Below are positions 20,601 through 26,133 of a stretch of DNA of 40,532 nt, piece after piece (within the stretch, counting starts at the first letter, position 1; every line of letters starts with the position of its first letter). Source of the stretch: DATLOJ01 sp035536315 (lineage in GTDB: Bacteria; Actinomycetota; CADDZG01; JAHWKV01); contig DATLOJ010000017.1 in assembly GCA_035536315.1 (NCBI GenBank), positions 1 to 40,532 on the forward strand. Reading direction: 5' to 3'. A program made the translations under genes and the position numbers. The notes beneath the pieces are model-generated. The model was not told the DNA's origin, did no database searches, and saw only the letters and a list, made by a program, of their open reading frames with translations.

Positions 20601-21966
20601 CGGTGAGCTCGGCCACTTTCCTGAAGCTCTCCTCTGTCCTTCCGCCGACCTTGACGATGAAGCGCCCTCCGTTGGTCGCGCGTCCTCCGACCGAAAGTCG
20701 GGGCGGGGCCTGACCAACTACCATGTGCACGTTGGTTCCTGCCAGGCTGAACGAGCTCACTCCGGCCACCCGGGGGCCGAGTGCTTCCCAGTAGCTGAGC
20801 TCCGAGCTGACGCGGACAGGCCCGGAGTCCCAATCGATCAACGGGTTTGGATTCTGGAAATGAAGCGAGGGGTACAGGACCTGGTTCTCGACGGCCAAAA
20901 CCGCCTTGACCAGCCCTGCAATTCCGGCGGCGTGATCGAGATGTCCGATGTTGGTTTTGACAGAGCCAATCGGAACGGGGAGATCGCGGGGGCCGTATGC
21001 GGCGAAGGCGTCGTTCAGCCCTTGCACCTCGAGAACGTCGCCCAGACGCGTACCCGATCCGTGAGCCTCGATGTAACCGACCGATGCGGGTTTGATGCCG
21101 GCGGCTTCCCAAGCGGCCGTGATCACTTCGGTCTGCGCCGCGGGGCTGGGCGCGCTGAGCCCATTGGAGCGGAACCCGTTTTGGTTAACCGCGCTTCCCT
21201 TGATGACTGCGTGAATATGGTCGCCGTCCTCGAGCGCGTTTTGCAGAAGCTTCAGAACAACGACCGCTCCGCCCTCACCGGCGGCGGCGCCGTCGGCCGA
21301 CGCGTCGAAGGCCTTGCACCTTCCGTCCGGCGACATGATCTCGGTGAACTTCTGTGTTACCTCCAGCGGCTCCGGCACCACGATGAGAGCAAGGCCCCCC
21401 GCAACGGCAAACCGTGAACGCCCCGTTCGAAGTTCCATGCAAGCTTGATGAACGGCAACCAGTGAGGAGCAGCATCCCGCGTCGATCGAAACGGCGGGCC
21501 CGCGGAAGTCGAACTGGTAGGCGACCCTTCCAGGCAGAGCCGACGGTGCGTTGCCCAGAAGCTCGAGAGGATCGGTTTGTTTCAGCAGATCCTCGTACTC
21601 GGGCCTCGGTGCGCTGAGGTAGACGCCCGTCGGAGTCCCCGCCATTTTGGAGGGGCGGTATCCCGAGTTCTCGATCGCCGTAAGGACGAGCTCGAGCATC
21701 AGTCGCTGCTGCGGGTCCATGAACTCCGCTTCCTTCAGCGAGATGTTGAAGAAGCGGTAGTCGAACTGGTCGATACGGTCGAGAAGGCCCATCCGGGAGT
21801 AGGTCCTGGAAGGGTCGATCGTTGTGTACTTGAGCCTCTCGGGGCTGACGTCGGAGACCGAATCTGTCCCGGAGGCGAGGTTCGCGTGGAAAGAGCCAGC
21901 GTCCGAGGCGCCGGGGAACAAACACCCCATGCCGATTATCGCGACGTCGCCCGCTGCCGCCACCAA
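11680..21966 (-). CDS. Hybrid PKS/NRPS, KS-(AT-like)-T-C-A-T-E-C-A-T
   Basis: A 3428-residue hybrid megasynthase. KS at about 8-425: Cys in DAGCCSS (Cys165), His in EAHGSGT and KTNIGHL, so it looks active. An AT-like region at about 510-705 is shortened and reads GTGRGN where GHSxGE is expected (near 589), so it has no catalytic serine. Then carrier (FELGGTSI, near 779), C (FHHIVYDGW, near 974), A (FTSGSTGRPKG near 1459), carrier (FFELGGDS near 1832), epimerization domain (HHLAIDAVSW near 2030, EGHGR near 2150, RTVGWFTS), a DCL-like C domain (LTSLQEGLLFHS, HHHTLLDGW near 2494), A (near 2962) and carrier (GGHSLTA near 3335). Codes read D-A-W-F-L-A-L-C-I (Leu-like in its first five positions) and D-I-F-D-N-P-L-T-F (unassigned). 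No KR or DH is present, so the polyketide unit should keep its beta-keto group. The start is TTG 21966 or GTG 21963, behind a good AAGGGAGGAA ribosome site. It is the first gene of the minus-strand operon. Confidence 0.95.
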   Translation of the reverse strand: MVAAAGDVAIIGMGCLFPGASDAGSFHANLASGTDSVSDVSPERLKYTTIDPSRTYSRMGLLDRIDQFDYRFFNISLKEAEFMDPQQRLMLELVLTAIENSGYRPSKMAGTPTGVYLSAPRPEYEDLLKQTDPLELLGNAPSALPGRVAYQFDFRGPAVSIDAGCCSSLVAVHQACMELRTGRSRFAVAGGLALIVVPEPLEVTQKFTEIMSPDGRCKAFDASADGAAAGEGGAVVVLKLLQNALEDGDHIHAVIKGSAVNQNGFRSNGLSAPSPAAQTEVITAAWEAAGIKPASVGYIEAHGSGTRLGDVLEVQGLNDAFAAYGPRDLPVPIGSVKTNIGHLDHAAGIAGLVKAVLAVENQVLYPSLHFQNPNPLIDWDSGPVRVSSELSYWEALGPRVAGVSSFSLAGTNVHMVVGQAPPRLSVGGRATNGGRFIVKVGGRTEESFRKVAELTAAQMGQTSHSLAEIAQTMTAGRDDHRFRAATVVKSVDDLEKWLTETGNAPAPRPSPPEARPLIFLFSGDVEFTAEDVESLERIPAFHRAAEEFRDILDGRASTRAVEVLFVHYCLHAALTRFGVRESAVAGTGRGNLAVRVVRDGLPLPEAVEVALQDPAQPPLDTERLEEMLLSVGPRHPIFIEMGAGGLLSREIERVGGEGIFDVRPVVRKDPYELVVELYMAGGKIDWDAYYEGAKIPKIEMPSYRFDRSRVWCREIGDDFTGESVRSYQVPESVAEAAVATLPMRGDYASESQRKVAAIWTDALKAESLSPDSDYFELGGTSITGLTVLDGIEREFGVRISFQDLYEHSTIEGLALHVEDLQSRHEVEALNEPPIVSISRDGLLPISIGQEQIWFLDKLHGESPLYNISFDLQLKGELDEQALRNSINALIDRHEILRTSFVESDGEARALIRPFDGLDIPLIDLSDLDAGERRAEAVSLFEAEATKAFDLTRGPLVRCALLRLSEEEHVLLMTFHHIVYDGWTPAIIHAEISELYQAQLEKREPSLEPLPIQYADYAAWQREWLNPETLETEVAYWKEHLAGSEEADMAFDHPRPAVQSFRGGMIDFEVPASLADRLRELSRREGVTLFTTMMAALATFVFRYSGSEDVVIGTPSAGRRRQELRNLIGYFNNMLPLRADMSGNPTFRELIHRMVNVVAGGLDHDEVPFEKIVEAIKPDRALSHNPIFQIAYTHQNAPYEEYHLPGLEIQTYGEGAIRGIAPGTAKFDLTIGVADQGGGALESYFEYALDLIEPETAERMLSHYMHLLESIVDDPGVTLTALGMTDASEKQKVIEFSATAAANSDGFVHRMIDAVAQATPDAEALEGPDGRFTYKELVEHANRLAHFLRKKGARRDAPVALLLPPGADLIAAQLAAMKSGGAYLPIDPVNPASRIAKIIEDSDASVAVTIERLQEKLPTGVTVVLLDKDSGEIGLQAADAPRVDDRLDSLAYVIFTSGSTGRPKGVAIEHRGLTNLVNWAIDEFQITPKDHASQIAGISFDATVWETWPPLCRGAKLTVIPEDSRRDPDELVDWVDAFGVTLCFAPTPMMELLLASERAMPESLRLLSAGGDKLLGRPSFGNPRVVTLYGPTETTCICTAAYVEPDLKGDPSDIGKPITGAKIYILDRDLNPAPIGVPGEICIGGAGVARGYLGLAGETAQRFVNDPISEDSADLIFRSGDKGRFLSDGRIEFLGRIDDQVKIRGFRVEPGEVAAALKRHPSVSDAVVVPVGEAAKRRLAAYFIGAAGPDELKLHLVESVPDYMVPAHFIKVEAFPFTPAGKIDKKALPAPEAPDRSEFEAPLPGAEEQLAAIWQEVLGVERVGRSDNFFELGGDSIVSIQVVSRAARAGLKIRPRDLFQHQTVEELATVASEVKSAARETDANLHLLQEKHEIDEVPVTATGLHQGSGAGSEGRRYPLSPVQRWALAKGFGRLSHFNQAVLVSLPPLVDRDRLEKALRRIVEIHETLRTALSLDELEVKAVADVPLFVAASEGEVQQAFESAQTSLDPTAGRMFAAALDEANSRLLLVAHHLAIDAVSWGVIAQDLQELYENDDVEIPTSTSYSDWVERLKDAAPDFESELEFWTAGGSVSALPVPHDFENGLNDQKSSEEIHVEVPTPLKGRDLEAALLAGLSICIHEKTGAAVRVDREGHGRADLFDEADLSRTVGWFTSIHPVVIEPGSPQEAFEEAKQILQTIPSESVGFGVLRYLHSDPHLRHQLEALPDPTISFNFLGSAGGAGRDGAAFSSIEGPLGPLVNAEAPRAHEIDVEVFEVSGVAKASFTYSANIHDKTTIESIAARFKEVVETLGKGPEPETLQIVEGAVTSNGAVAASSATLEGPPVWEPANEDEAEVLRRHPDSSGAVPLTSLQEGLLFHSLASQSGLYFEHVILELEGELDSGAYQKSWQEAVRAHPILRSAIEWEGLTRPYFVIEPKVDLQFVVHDWSSESDTEIKIASLIEESSREGIDFTKAPLMRLDLVKKSSSAHTVIWSHHHTLLDGWSAQLLIGGVMTAYEQLIKGTTPHLEGGDFGELVRWLGARDQTEAQRYYEQLFEGFETPTPIATGRADGSGYQMVEIELDEKVGETLDSFCRTNHLTPNSVVAGAWAMLIGSLTRSDDVVFGATTTLRPYEIEDVEQIAGLFINTVPVRVRIDPSRPVGEWLQNLLQEQAELREFAYAPLPQIQTWSGVKHGQPLFDSILVFENYPLDAVWDDDESTIKIDGRPWLERTNYPVTVVVAPGQRPVIRITFDRAAVLDQEAKELAERLGGLIETITRSATRPVGELSIATELEQKELIEEWNPAPVARHESLLIHELISGSAARIPGKPAVVFGGETITYAELESTSNRLAHRLIAMGAGPELMVGLSLGRSPSLIIAMLAVIKAGAAYVPLDLAYPKDRIEMMVKDSGVKLVLAGSSSLELDSEAVVFELQQLLEDSSSLPDTPPDSGVRENNLAYILFTSGSTGRPKGVAIEHRSVREFASWAALEFGDDLSSVMASTSVNFDISVFEILVTLSYGGKVHLVENALELHSLPKDSDITLVDMVPSAMAEVLEVGELPPSVKTVNLPGEPLKGNLVDRVYERSNAKRVYNLYGPTEDTTFSTYSIVEKGTDIPAIGRPISNSCVYLLDRNLNAVPRGFSGEVYIGGSGLSRGYINRPGLTAERFLPDPYGPAGSRMYKVGDLARIADTGELEFLGRLDNQVKIRGFRVELGEIESVLSSHSSVEEAVVVAKGDKDLRLVAYCRPALPDGATESLKSLCESKLPSYMVPAKFVSMDQFPMTPNGKVDRRALPEPGREVPAAATSVAPNGPAEELIAALWKEVLEVERFGATDDFFDLGGHSLTATRLVARLRSAFAVDVPIALAFDRPTIREQADALAELWGGKQILGEVALAYTEVQSMSEAEAERLLAADHGDLQAAQNPDPITDKSG

Positions 21967-22038
21967 GGCCGTTCCTCCCTTTTCTTCGCGCCCTATCCCC
22001 CCGCGGTGCTACTAACGAGCCTTTTTGAGGGTGACTCG

Positions 22039-22072
22039 CCCTCTATAAAGAGGGGGCGGTCAATTTTGTCAG
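22039..22072 (-). promoter_or_regulatory. Candidate promoter with overlapping palindrome for the NRPS operon
   Basis: On the minus strand, CTGACA (22072-22067) and TATAGA (22047-22042) could be -35 and -10 boxes with a rather long 19-nt spacer. The -10 lies inside a perfect palindrome, CCCTCT-ATAA-AGAGGG (22039-22054), an arrangement typical of repressor operators. A second hairpin, GAGGG (22027-22031) with CCCTC (22039-22043), shares one arm, so the two structures exclude each other. The element is about 75-105 nt upstream of the NRPS/PKS start. Function is inferred from layout only. Confidence 0.35.
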
Positions 22073-22151
22073 ATATGTGCCGGACGGGTGAGGCCGAGGC
22101 CCGCATATCAATAAAGGGGGACTACGCTGGTTGGTGTTCCCCAGGAGGTCT

Positions 22152-22796
22152 ATGAAGAGGGCATGTGCTGCATTTGTGCCGATTCTGCTCCTCGGCGCCT
22201 GCGGCGGGCCTGCTACTGAAGCCTCGTCCGCACCAAGGCGCGAATGCGTGGTCGATAAGCCGGCGGGAGTGATCCCGGGATGGCTGACCGTGGAGGAATT
22301 CCATAGGGCCAACGCCGCGATCGATCAGGAGATCGGGAGTCGGTTCGGCGAGCAGGGAAAGGAGCGGCCGAGCCTCCCTCTTTCCCGCGGATACATCGGC
22401 ACTACGCACGACGTGCGGACCAGGGAGTTCGTCATAGTTGTCGATCCGGGTCTCGTGAACCTGAAGGAGCTAGAAGAGAGGCTTCGACAGGTCCTAGTCG
22501 CGGCCCAAGGCTCAAGCCCTGGCTCCGCTCCCGCCCTCAGGGTGCAGGCAGGATGTTTCACGAGCGAGGAGTTGATCGAGGCCCAGAGAGTCATCACATT
22601 AGAAAGAAACTGGCATCCGCGCGCTTCGTCGATCAACTACAGCGTTACCCTCGACGCTTCGGATTCATCGTTCGTACTCTCAATGGACAAGAAGGATCTC
22701 GACGTGGCCGACGCTCTCAAGAAGAAGCTCGGCGGCCGCGTGAAGTTCGACTTCCGAGGCGCTCCCCGCCGGCTGGGACTTAGAAACCCCCGATAG
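22152..22796 (+). CDS. Lipoprotein with two related halves, unknown function
   Basis: A 214-residue predicted lipoprotein. The signal peptide MKRACAAFVPILLLGAC ends in a good lipobox (LGAC, Cys17), so the mature protein should be lipid-anchored outside the membrane. The start is ATG 22152, behind AGGAGGT (22143-22149); a longer frame from TTG 22131 is less likely. The mature part appears to be an internal duplication: a first half with LTVEEFHRANAAI and REFVIVVDP, and a second with FTSEELIEAQRVI and SSFVLSMDK, each followed by a helix such as LEERLRQVL or ADALKKKLG. I do not recognise a named family. It is divergent from the NRPS operon and co-directional with the aldolase operon 67 bp downstream. 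Involvement in the biosynthetic cluster is not supported by its sequence. Confidence 0.8.
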   Translation: MKRACAAFVPILLLGACGGPATEASSAPRRECVVDKPAGVIPGWLTVEEFHRANAAIDQEIGSRFGEQGKERPSLPLSRGYIGTTHDVRTREFVIVVDPGLVNLKELEERLRQVLVAAQGSSPGSAPALRVQAGCFTSEELIEAQRVITLERNWHPRASSINYSVTLDASDSSFVLSMDKKDLDVADALKKKLGGRVKFDFRGAPRRLGLRNPR

Positions 22797-22800
22797 GGGG
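22787..22800 (+). terminator. Short GC hairpin at the lipoprotein stop codon
   Basis: CCCCC-GATA-GGGGG (22787-22800) is a perfect 5-bp stem spanning the TAG stop of the lipoprotein gene. There is no T-run after it, so it may be only a weak terminator or an RNA-stabilising hairpin. Confidence 0.3.
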
Positions 22801-22807
22801 TGAAATC

Positions 22808-22858
22808 TATAATCGGCCATCTATTTCGGCCCCCGTGCTCGCGGGGATAAAGGAGAGC
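22808..22858 (+). promoter_or_regulatory. Candidate promoter and leader of the aldolase/fkb operon
   Basis: A perfect TATAAT (22808-22813) lies about 50 nt before the aldolase ATG. I see no convincing -35 box at 16-18 nt. The leader contains a small CCCCG...CGGGG hairpin (about 22831-22846), followed by the ribosome site GGAGAG near 22852-22857. Confidence 0.35.
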
Positions 22859-22863
22859 TCTCA

Positions 22864-23751
22864 ATGAACAAAGAGCAGTACGACAAGGTTCAGAACGGCA
22901 AGGGCTTTATCGCTGCGCTCGATCAGAGCGGGGGAAGCACTCCGAAAGCGCTCGAGAAGTACGGTGTCAAGCCGTCCGAGTACGAGGGCGACGACGAGAT
23001 GTTCCGCGTCATGCACGAGATGCGGACCCGGATCATCAAGAGCCCGGCCTTTACAGGTAAGTCGATCGTGGGAGCCATCCTTTTCGAAGGGACCATGGAG
23101 CGCGACATAGACGGGCAGGGGTCGGCGGAGTACCTGTGGAGCGAGAAGGAAGTTGTGCCTTTTCTGAAGGTCGACAAGGGGCTGGAAGATGAGGACCAGG
23201 GGGTCCAGGTGATGAAGCCGATTCCGGAACTCGACGGGGTATTGCACCATGCCACCGAGCACGGAGTTTTCGGTACGAAGATGAGGTCGGTGATCAAGCT
23301 GGCCAACCCCGCGGGGATCGAGCGAATCGTCGCTCAGCAGTTCGAAATCGCCCGCGACATCCTCGATCACGACCTCGTTCCTATTCTCGAGCCGGAAGTC
23401 GACATCAACAGCCCTGAGAAGGCTGCAGCCGAAGATCTCCTCAAGACCGGCATCGCGAAAGGTCTCGCCGAGCTCCCCGACGGCGCCGTTGTCATGTTGA
23501 AGCTGACGCTGCCCGACACTCCGAACCTCTACTCCGACTTCGTTCAGGATCCTTCGGTGCTGCGCGTCGTTGCTCTGTCGGGCGGGTACAGCAGAGAGAA
23601 GGCCAACGAGCTCCTGGCGCAAAACAATGGAGTGATCGCGAGCTTCTCCCGGGGACTTACGGAAGGATTGTCGGCCCAGCAGAGCGACGAAGAGTTCAAC
23701 GCAACGCTCGAAAAGGCGATCAGCGGAATCTACGAAGCATCCGTAACGTAA
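22864..23751 (+). CDS. fda: Class I fructose-bisphosphate aldolase
   Basis: A 295-residue Schiff-base aldolase of the bacterial class I type found in staphylococci. It splits fructose-1,6-bisphosphate into dihydroxyacetone phosphate and glyceraldehyde-3-phosphate in the cytoplasm. The N-terminal block NGKGFIAALDQSGGSTPKAL is diagnostic, and the Lys of VVMLKLTLP is the expected Schiff-base residue; the length is normal. The start is ATG 22864 with GGAGAG upstream. It is the first gene of a tightly spaced plus-strand series (9 nt to the ACP) that leads to FkbH. FkbH consumes 1,3-bisphosphoglycerate, which is one step from the aldolase product, so this copy may feed the extender-unit pathway. 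That link is inference; it could equally be the ordinary glycolytic enzyme placed upstream by chance. Confidence 0.95.
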   Translation: MNKEQYDKVQNGKGFIAALDQSGGSTPKALEKYGVKPSEYEGDDEMFRVMHEMRTRIIKSPAFTGKSIVGAILFEGTMERDIDGQGSAEYLWSEKEVVPFLKVDKGLEDEDQGVQVMKPIPELDGVLHHATEHGVFGTKMRSVIKLANPAGIERIVAQQFEIARDILDHDLVPILEPEVDINSPEKAAAEDLLKTGIAKGLAELPDGAVVMLKLTLPDTPNLYSDFVQDPSVLRVVALSGGYSREKANELLAQNNGVIASFSRGLTEGLSAQQSDEEFNATLEKAISGIYEASVT

Positions 23752-23760
23752 GGCCGTTCG

Positions 23761-24045
23761 GTGGGAAGCGAACCAAACGGCGCTGGCGACTCCGATCATC
23801 TGAAGTCTGAGATTCGAAGTTTCGTCGGCTCGGCATTCAAAGGCAAAGAGCTCACCGACAACGAGGACATTTTTGCGTCCGGTGTCGTGAACTCCTTGTT
23901 TGCCATGGAGCTGATCACATTCCTCGAAGGCACCTACTCGATAACGATCGAGAACGAGGACCTCGAGCTCGAGAACTTCTCGACGGTCGACAAGCTCGTC
24001 GAGCTTGTCGAACGAAAGACTGCATCGAGCGCAGCAGCATCTTGA
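23761..24045 (+). CDS. fkbJ: FkbJ-like acyl carrier protein
   Basis: A 94-residue free-standing acyl carrier protein. The phosphopantetheine serine sits in ASGVVNSLFAMEL (Ser44); the VNSLFAM form, rather than the usual DSL, is what FkbJ/ZmaD-type carriers for glyceryl and hydroxymalonyl units show. The N-terminus EPNGAGDSDH is probably disordered and is followed by a normal four-helix carrier. GTG 23761 is the first start after the aldolase stop, 9 nt upstream. Its TGA overlaps the TTG of the next gene. In the pathway it would carry the three-carbon unit while FkbH, FkbK and FkbI homologues act on it. Confidence 0.9.
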   Translation: MGSEPNGAGDSDHLKSEIRSFVGSAFKGKELTDNEDIFASGVVNSLFAMELITFLEGTYSITIENEDLELENFSTVDKLVELVERKTASSAAAS

Positions 24046-25157
24046 AGAGTCCGGCGGAGGCGTTTCGTTCATTCGCCGCGTCGGAGATCGTGCCGCGCGC
24101 AGAGTCGATCGATCAGACCGGCGATTATCCCGACGAAGTCATCAAAGGGCTCGGTGAAGCCGGTTTCCTAGGGGCGACGATCTCGAGCGATTACGGGGGC
24201 ATGGGAATGTCCGAGCTCGAGTTCGGCCGCGTCTCGGAAGAAGCGGGGGCCGTCTGCTCATCGACTCGCGGTCTTCTAACTGTGCAGGGCATGGTCGGAC
24301 ATGCGCTCGAGCGATGGGGAACGCCGGATCAAAAGAAGACCTGGCTACCGAGGCTCGCAACCGGGGAGACCATCGCAGCCTTCTGCCTGACTGAAGAGCA
24401 AGCCGGGAGCGACGCGCGCAGCGTCGGTGCGTCGGTCGACCGCCACGACCACGAGGTCGAAGTGACCGGCAAGAAGCTTTGGATCACGTTCGGTCAGATC
24501 GCGGGCCTATTTCTCGTGATCGGCCAGCACGACGGGCATCCGACTGCGGTGCTCGTCGAGCGCGACCGGCCCGGCTCCCGCACCGTTCCAGTTACGGGAC
24601 AGCTTGGGATGCGCGGGGCGATGCTCGCAGAACTTCACCTCGAGAACTGCAGGCTTCCGGTGGCGAACCTCGTTGGCAAGCCCGGCTTCGGTTTCACGCA
24701 CGTGGCCGGGGCAGCGCTCGATCACGGAAGGCACAGCGTTGCCTGGGGGTGCGTTGGCACCGCGCGGGCATGCCTCGAGGCTAGCGTCGGGCACGCAACT
24801 ACCCGGCAGCAGTACGGCGCTCCGCTTGCGGATCATCAGCTGATCAGAAGAAAGCTGACCGAGATGTTCACCGGGGTGAAAGCGGCACGCCTTCTGTGTG
24901 AGTCCGCCGCAAGGCTTCGTGACTCGAAGGATCCCGGAGCTCTTTCCGAGACGATGACGGCCAAGTACTTCGCTTCTCGCATGCTCGCCGAAGTAGCAAC
25001 AGAGGCCGTCCAGGTGCAAGGAGCGGCCGGCATCAAGGGAGGTTCCGGCGTCGAGCGTTTCTACCGTGACGCCAAAGTGATGCAGATCATCGAGGGAACC
25101 GACGAGATGCTTCAGCTGACGATCGCAGACTTCGCCATTCGCCAGCAGGCCACTTAG
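24042..25157 (+). CDS. fkbI: FkbI-like acyl-CoA dehydrogenase
   Basis: A 371-residue flavoprotein of the acyl-CoA dehydrogenase family. Visible features are the FAD-binding block AFCLTEEQAGSDARS, KKLWITFGQ, the C-terminal helix GVERFYRDAKVMQIIEGTDEM with the family's Glu (EGT), and an arginine-rich loop. In hydroxy/methoxymalonyl-ACP clusters (FkbI, ZmaE) this family member oxidises the C3 aldehyde made by the FkbK step to a carboxylate. The start is TTG 24042, overlapping the ACP stop (TTGA), consistent with translational coupling. The length is typical for FkbI. It lies between the ACP and the KAS III-like gene. A fatty-acid degradation role is possible by family but unlikely here. Confidence 0.92.
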   Translation: MKSPAEAFRSFAASEIVPRAESIDQTGDYPDEVIKGLGEAGFLGATISSDYGGMGMSELEFGRVSEEAGAVCSSTRGLLTVQGMVGHALERWGTPDQKKTWLPRLATGETIAAFCLTEEQAGSDARSVGASVDRHDHEVEVTGKKLWITFGQIAGLFLVIGQHDGHPTAVLVERDRPGSRTVPVTGQLGMRGAMLAELHLENCRLPVANLVGKPGFGFTHVAGAALDHGRHSVAWGCVGTARACLEASVGHATTRQQYGAPLADHQLIRRKLTEMFTGVKAARLLCESAARLRDSKDPGALSETMTAKYFASRMLAEVATEAVQVQGAAGIKGGSGVERFYRDAKVMQIIEGTDEMLQLTIADFAIRQQAT

Positions 25158-25170
25158 GCCCACTAACCTC

Positions 25171-26133
25171 ATGGCGGCAATCGATCAGGTCGCGGTTTGG
25201 GTCCCTCCGGATCTGGTTCCGGTTAGCTCCCTTCCCGAGCGCGCCTCCTTCGACGAGCAGGATCTTGCCGTAGTCGACTCGCTTGGAATCTCGACGGTGG
25301 CCGAGTCGGGGTTGCCGGGGGCCGAGCTCGCGGCAAATGCTGCCGGCGAGCTCATCAACGCCGGAGTCGATCCAGAACAGGTCGACGCCCTGATTGTTGT
25401 TCAGGGAAGAGTGCCCGAAATGCTCATGACTTCGGAGGCAACGCGCGTGCAGTCGATTGCAGGACTGGCAAAGGCCCCCACGTTCTCGGTTGGAGACCTC
25501 GGATGCGTCTCGATCAACGCCGCTCTCGCAGTGGGATCCGCGCTTGTTAACTCGGGTGGCGCGAAGACGGTGATGCTCGTCCACGGAAGCAAGCCTCCGG
25601 CCCCCAAGCGCTACAGAAAACCGGTGACGATCAACGGGGAAGGCGGCATCGCGATGACGCTGACAGCGGACGGACCGATCGAGATAGTCGACTCCCACCT
25701 CGAAAGCAACGGCGAGTACTGGGACCTGTACAGGGTCGACTACAAGGACAAGCCGGAGGCCGAATGGGTCGAGGAGGCGAAGAGCCTCAAGACCTATTCG
25801 TTTCAGCTCGCCGTCGAAAGCCGCAACCGATTCCGCGCGATCAACGAGATGATCCTGGAGAGGAACGGACTCGCGTTGGGGAACATCCAGCACTTCGTTA
25901 TGCAAAACCTTTCGCTCGGAGCGTTTCGTTTCTACGAAGAACTCCTGGGGATCACATTCGCCCGGGCCTGCTACGACAACCTCGGTCGCTACGGACACCT
26001 TGGGTCCATGGACATCGTTCTCAACTTGAAGACCGGCATCGACTCCGGCGAGTTTTCAAAGGGCGACCAGATTCTCGTCATGAACAACAGCCCGGTGGCC
26101 GCATGGGCGAGCTTGCTGATCCGGATTCGATGA
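25171..26133 (+). CDS. KAS III-like acyltransferase with altered catalytic residues
   Basis: A 320-residue thiolase-fold protein of the 3-oxoacyl-ACP synthase III class. The nucleophile Cys is kept in GDLGCVSINAA (about residue 111). Where typical KAS III has HQAN, this reads VMQNLS, and the GNT block is replaced by YGHLGSMD, which supplies a His and an Asp. Cluster-borne KAS III-like proteins with a Cys-His-Asp arrangement (I recall CerJ and ChlB3) transfer acyl groups rather than condense them; RkD-type relatives make tetronate rings from glyceryl-ACP. Placed between the FkbI and FkbH homologues, it probably acts on the ACP-bound three-carbon unit. Loading it onto the PKS carrier, whose AT is dead, is my preferred inference. 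The start is ATG 25171, 13 nt after the previous stop; its TGA overlaps the next ATG. Confidence 0.88.
   Translation: MAAIDQVAVWVPPDLVPVSSLPERASFDEQDLAVVDSLGISTVAESGLPGAELAANAAGELINAGVDPEQVDALIVVQGRVPEMLMTSEATRVQSIAGLAKAPTFSVGDLGCVSINAALAVGSALVNSGGAKTVMLVHGSKPPAPKRYRKPVTINGEGGIAMTLTADGPIEIVDSHLESNGEYWDLYRVDYKDKPEAEWVEEAKSLKTYSFQLAVESRNRFRAINEMILERNGLALGNIQHFVMQNLSLGAFRFYEELLGITFARACYDNLGRYGHLGSMDIVLNLKTGIDSGEFSKGDQILVMNNSPVAAWASLLIRIR

Noticed and set aside
22861..24072. A 403-residue open frame on the minus strand opposite the aldolase and ACP genes
   Set aside because: It mirrors strongly supported genes in high-GC DNA, has no recognisable motif and contains no plausible start context.
25764..26129. 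N-terminal extension of FkbH in the same frame
   Set aside because: It overlaps the complete KAS III-like gene and has no FkbH similarity; the ATGA overlap at 26130 gives the normal family start.
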